A DNA stretch of 64,000 nt, from contig JBBCGS010000004.1 of assembly GCA_037200125.1 (NCBI GenBank), positions 1 through 64,000 of the forward strand. The letters are read 5' to 3'. Shown piece by piece: positions 61,394 through 64,000 of the stretch. The notes under the pieces were generated by a model. That model searched no databases. It saw nothing but the letters and a program-made list of their open reading frames with translations, and had not been told where the DNA came from. The DNA comes from JADGHX01 sp037200125. GTDB taxonomy: Bacteria; Pseudomonadota; Gammaproteobacteria; Steroidobacterales; Steroidobacteraceae. A program made the translations under genes and the position numbers. Position 1 is the stretch's first letter. The number at the start of each line of letters is the position of its first letter.

Positions 61394-63472
61394 ATGAGGA
61401 ACCTTCACATCACGCGTCGCGGTGGCTTCATGGCGGTGGCGATTGCCGCAGGGTTCGTCGTGTTGCCGAACGCGCAGGCGATGGACTTCAACTGGGGAGA
61501 AACGCGAGGCAGTTGGGACACGACCTTCTCCTACGGCCAGGCCTGGCGCATCAAGGATCCGGACTGCAATCTCATCGCCACGGCGGACGGTGGCTGCGGC
61601 CGCTCCCCCAACATCGACGATGGCGATCTGAACTACGACACCGGCGTCATCAGCAAGGCGTTCAAGGCGGTGTCGGAGCTCTCCCTCCAGTGGAACAACG
61701 TCGGCGCCTTCGTGCGTGGCTCCGCGCTCTACGATGCCTACAACAAAGGCGACAACACCCGCCGCACCCCGCTCTCGAAGTCGGCGGATGACCTCGTCTC
61801 CGAGTATTTCCGTTTGCTGGATGCGTTTGGCTACGTGCGCTTCAACATGGGCGGCATGCCCGCCGAGCTGCGCCTCGGCCGTCAGGTGCTGAGCTGGGGC
61901 GAGAGCACGTTCATCCAGGGCGGCCTCAACGCTATCAACCATTTCGACGTTTCGGCGCTGCGCGTGCCGGGCTCGGAGTTGAAAGAAGCCTTCCTGCCGC
62001 AGGAAATGGCCGTCTTCAACTTGCAGTTCAACGAGACGGTGTCGACGCAGCTCGTCTACATCCTGCACTGGAACGAAACGAAGCCGGAGCCGGCGGGCTC
62101 GTTCTTCAGCACGAACGACTACGCCGTGCCGGGCGGCCAACACGTCGTACTGGGCTTCGGCGCATTTTCCGACCAGGGCGTCGACTTTACGTCGCTCGGC
62201 GGGCCGTTCATTTCCGACTTCCAGCAGGTGAAGCGGCTCGACACGCGTGACCCGAAGAACAGCGGCCAGGGCGGCATCAACTTCAAGTTCTTCCTGCCGG
62301 GCTTCAACAATGGCACCGAGTTCGGCGTGTATTTCCTCAACTATCACAGCCGGCTGCCGCTGGTTTCGGGCTTCACCGGAACACAGGCCGGGCTCGGCAA
62401 TGCGTTCGGCGCGCTCAATGCCGCTGGCGCGGCTGCCCAGGCATTGGCGGCGGGCTTGCCGCTGCCGGCGGCGATCGCGACTGGCGCTTCGGTCGGCGTC
62501 TCGCGCTCTCAGCAGGCGGGCGGCAGTCTCAGTGCGACGCTGGCACAGCAGTACGCCACCATCGGCGCGAACACGCAGCTCGCCGGTGGCGACGTCACTG
62601 CGCAGGCCACGAACCTCGCCGTGAACGAATACGCGAAGACGGCCGGATACTTCACGGAGTTTCCTGAAGACATTCGCATGTACGGCGTGTCGTTCAACAC
62701 GCAGGTGCAGACGACCGGCACTGCGCTTCAAGGTGAGATCGCTTATCGGCAGAATCAGCCGCTGCAATACGATGACGTCGAGTTGCTCTTTTCCGCGCTC
62801 GGTCCATTCGAGAATGGCATCGCCAATCTGCGTGGCACGCCATTGCCCGCCACCTGCGTCGCCGGTTCGGGCGCAACGCTCTATCGCTGCAATCAGCTCG
62901 GCGCGTTCGGCCTGAATCAGGAGGTGCGCGGCTGGGGCGAGAAGCACACGTGGCAGGGCCAGTTCACCGCGACGCAGACCGTGGCGAACATTCTCGGCGC
63001 CTCGCAGATGGTGCTCGTGTTCGAAGGCGCGGTGGACTACATCCCCGGCCTCGAAGACAAGTTCAGCGGCGGGCCGGTGGGGCGCGGCCTGCGCTACAAC
63101 AGCCCGGGCACGTCGGTGAGCGGCAACCCGGAGCTGGCGGCCCGCCACTTTGGCGAAGTCGAGCCGGCGGATCGCTTCCCGGATGAGACCTCGTGGGGCT
63201 ATCGCCTCGCCGGGCGCCTCGAATACCCGAACCTCATCGGCGCCTGGAACATCGTGCCGCGCTTCTCGTGGTCGCACGACGTGTCGGGCACGTCGCCCGG
63301 GCCGGGCGGCAATTTCGTGGAAGGCCGGCACGGCCTCACGCTCGGCGTGTCGGGCAACCTGCGCGGCACGTACGAGCTCGATGTTTCGTGGACGAATTTC
63401 GGCGGCGCGGGCCGCTGGAACGATCTCAACGACCGCGATTTCGTGGCGGCCAGCGCCAAGATCTCGTTCTGA
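61394..63472 (+). CDS. DUF1302 family outer-membrane-like protein
   Basis: ATG 61394 follows a GGGGGG stretch. The 692-residue product has a signal peptide (FMAVAIAAGFVVLPNAQA) and a beta-barrel-like Gly/Asn-rich body with WGETRGSWDTTFSYGQAWRIK, LRLGRQVLSWGESTFIQGG, LDVSWTNFGGAGRWNDLNDRDFVAASAKISF. DUF1302 genes commonly travel with DUF1329 and RND/MMPL transporters in bacteria that degrade steroids and other hydrophobic compounds. A TATACT element lies near 61271. The next gene is DUF1329. The transported compound is unknown. Confidence 0.92.
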   Translation: MRNLHITRRGGFMAVAIAAGFVVLPNAQAMDFNWGETRGSWDTTFSYGQAWRIKDPDCNLIATADGGCGRSPNIDDGDLNYDTGVISKAFKAVSELSLQWNNVGAFVRGSALYDAYNKGDNTRRTPLSKSADDLVSEYFRLLDAFGYVRFNMGGMPAELRLGRQVLSWGESTFIQGGLNAINHFDVSALRVPGSELKEAFLPQEMAVFNLQFNETVSTQLVYILHWNETKPEPAGSFFSTNDYAVPGGQHVVLGFGAFSDQGVDFTSLGGPFISDFQQVKRLDTRDPKNSGQGGINFKFFLPGFNNGTEFGVYFLNYHSRLPLVSGFTGTQAGLGNAFGALNAAGAAAQALAAGLPLPAAIATGASVGVSRSQQAGGSLSATLAQQYATIGANTQLAGGDVTAQATNLAVNEYAKTAGYFTEFPEDIRMYGVSFNTQVQTTGTALQGEIAYRQNQPLQYDDVELLFSALGPFENGIANLRGTPLPATCVAGSGATLYRCNQLGAFGLNQEVRGWGEKHTWQGQFTATQTVANILGASQMVLVFEGAVDYIPGLEDKFSGGPVGRGLRYNSPGTSVSGNPELAARHFGEVEPADRFPDETSWGYRLAGRLEYPNLIGAWNIVPRFSWSHDVSGTSPGPGGNFVEGRHGLTLGVSGNLRGTYELDVSWTNFGGAGRWNDLNDRDFVAASAKISF

Positions 63473-63495
63473 CGTAAGCCGGATTGGGAGCCCAC

Positions 63496-64000
63496 ATGAA
63501 GACAGCAACCCGCCTTGCGGCACTCATTCTCGCGCTGGGCGCGGGCAGTGGCGCGCTCGCCGCCGTCACGGCGCAGGAGGCCGCGAAACTCGGCGCGGAG
63601 CTCACGCCGATGGGTGCGGAGAAGGCCGCCAACGCCGATGGCACGATCCCCGCGTGGGACGGTGGCATCAAGAACGCCGCGGACGCGGGCTTTCCGAACT
63701 ACAAGACCGGCGATCATCACCCGGATCCGTTTGCGAACGACAAGCCGCTGTTCACGATCACGGCGGACAACATGGGGCAGTACGCCGCGAGGTTGACGGA
63801 AGGGCACAAGAAGCTGCTCCAGCAGTACAAGAGCACCTACAAGATGCTCGTGTATCCGACGCATCGCAGTGCCGCCTTCCCCCAGCGCGTTTACGACGCG
63901 ACGAAGCGCATCGCGACGACCGCGAACCTCGTGCCCAACGGCAACGGCGTGACGGGAGCGACGGAAGGCATTCCGTTCCCGATACCGAAGCAGGGCGTCG
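63496..64000 (+). CDS. DUF1329 family protein, truncated by the window end
   Basis: Starts at ATG 63496 with GGGAG upstream and reads open to the last base. The N-terminus is a signal peptide (MKTATRLAALILALGAGSGALA) followed by the typical DUF1329 opening: AAKLGAELTPMGAEKAANADG, TIPAWDGGI and NYKTGDHHPDPFANDKPLFTITADNM. Only about 168 residues of the usual 430-460 are present. It is the second gene of a DUF1302-DUF1329 pair, 23 bases after the first, in the periplasmic or outer-membrane compartment. A downstream RND/MMPL transporter gene would be expected beyond the window. Confidence 0.93.
   Translation, partial: MKTATRLAALILALGAGSGALAAVTAQEAAKLGAELTPMGAEKAANADGTIPAWDGGIKNAADAGFPNYKTGDHHPDPFANDKPLFTITADNMGQYAARLTEGHKKLLQQYKSTYKMLVYPTHRSAAFPQRVYDATKRIATTANLVPNGNGVTGATEGIPFPIPKQGV

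Noticed and set aside
60962..63523. An 853-codon open frame on the - strand
   Set aside because: It runs antisense to the end of plsB and all of the DUF1302 gene, is low in complexity, and has no recognisable domain.

Overview
The window is GC-rich, densely packed chromosomal DNA with long genes on both strands and short intergenic gaps. The gene set (SpoVR, GreB, TtcA, PlsB, biosynthetic arginine decarboxylase SpeA, homospermidine synthase, a very large TonB-dependent receptor, DUF1302 and DUF1329 proteins side by side) fits a free-living gammaproteobacterium of the Nevskiales/Steroidobacter/Xanthomonadales type. This placement is an inference from family content; no rRNA or other formal marker is present. 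I saw no tRNA, rRNA, CRISPR array, transposase or phage integrase.

Layout. 1-9.2 kb: SpoVR, a damaged EF-G-like GTPase, a two-domain retropepsin-like protease, a TonB-dependent receptor, a DUF192 protein and a secreted protein of unknown function. 9.3-20.5 kb: a glycogen/alpha-glucan locus (glgP, glgB, glgC, a GH57 enzyme, malQ, a LEA14-like lipoprotein, glgA) with synthesis and breakdown genes together. 20.7-30.9 kb: an esterase-fold protein lacking the nucleophile serine, an AraC-alkyltransferase fusion, an orphan RND adaptor, an M32 carboxypeptidase, ttcA overlapping a tyrosine phosphatase/ADP-ribosylglycohydrolase fusion, and a coupled zinc peptidase/ATP-grasp ligase pair. 31-43 kb: S9 peptidase, GST, MFS transporter, two coupled unknown genes, Nudix hydrolase, P-loop kinase, UvrD-like helicase, lipoprotein-type methyltransferase and an RRM protein. 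43-49.5 kb: a polyamine region (speA, hss) with sseA and a GST; three neighbouring genes each carry a one-base insertion. 49.5-64 kb: LemA/TPM genes, an L,D-transpeptidase, an M1 aminopeptidase, a lone contractile tail-sheath gene, a DUF4442 protein, an ATL-hydrolase-plsB operon, and DUF1302-DUF1329, the last cut by the window end.

Functional links. Glucose-1-phosphate is activated by GlgC, polymerised by GlgA and branched by GlgB; GlgP, MalQ and the GH57 protein mobilise the polymer. SpeA makes agmatine from arginine, upstream of the putrescine that homospermidine synthase uses. The exported LemA, TPM, L,D-transpeptidase and M1 proteins form an envelope-directed block.

The least explained structures are two intergenic palindromic repeat families. 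One has two copies (45.3 and 48.8 kb) with a nearly identical 47-base core inside long perfect stems whose sequences differ completely between copies. The other is a three-hairpin module at 33.6 and 47.1 kb, with a related single hairpin at 17.1 kb. Other points of interest are the lone tail-sheath gene, the phosphatase/ADP-ribosylglycohydrolase fusion, the peptidase/ATP-grasp pair, and two small paralogues sharing a VHDDRG motif.
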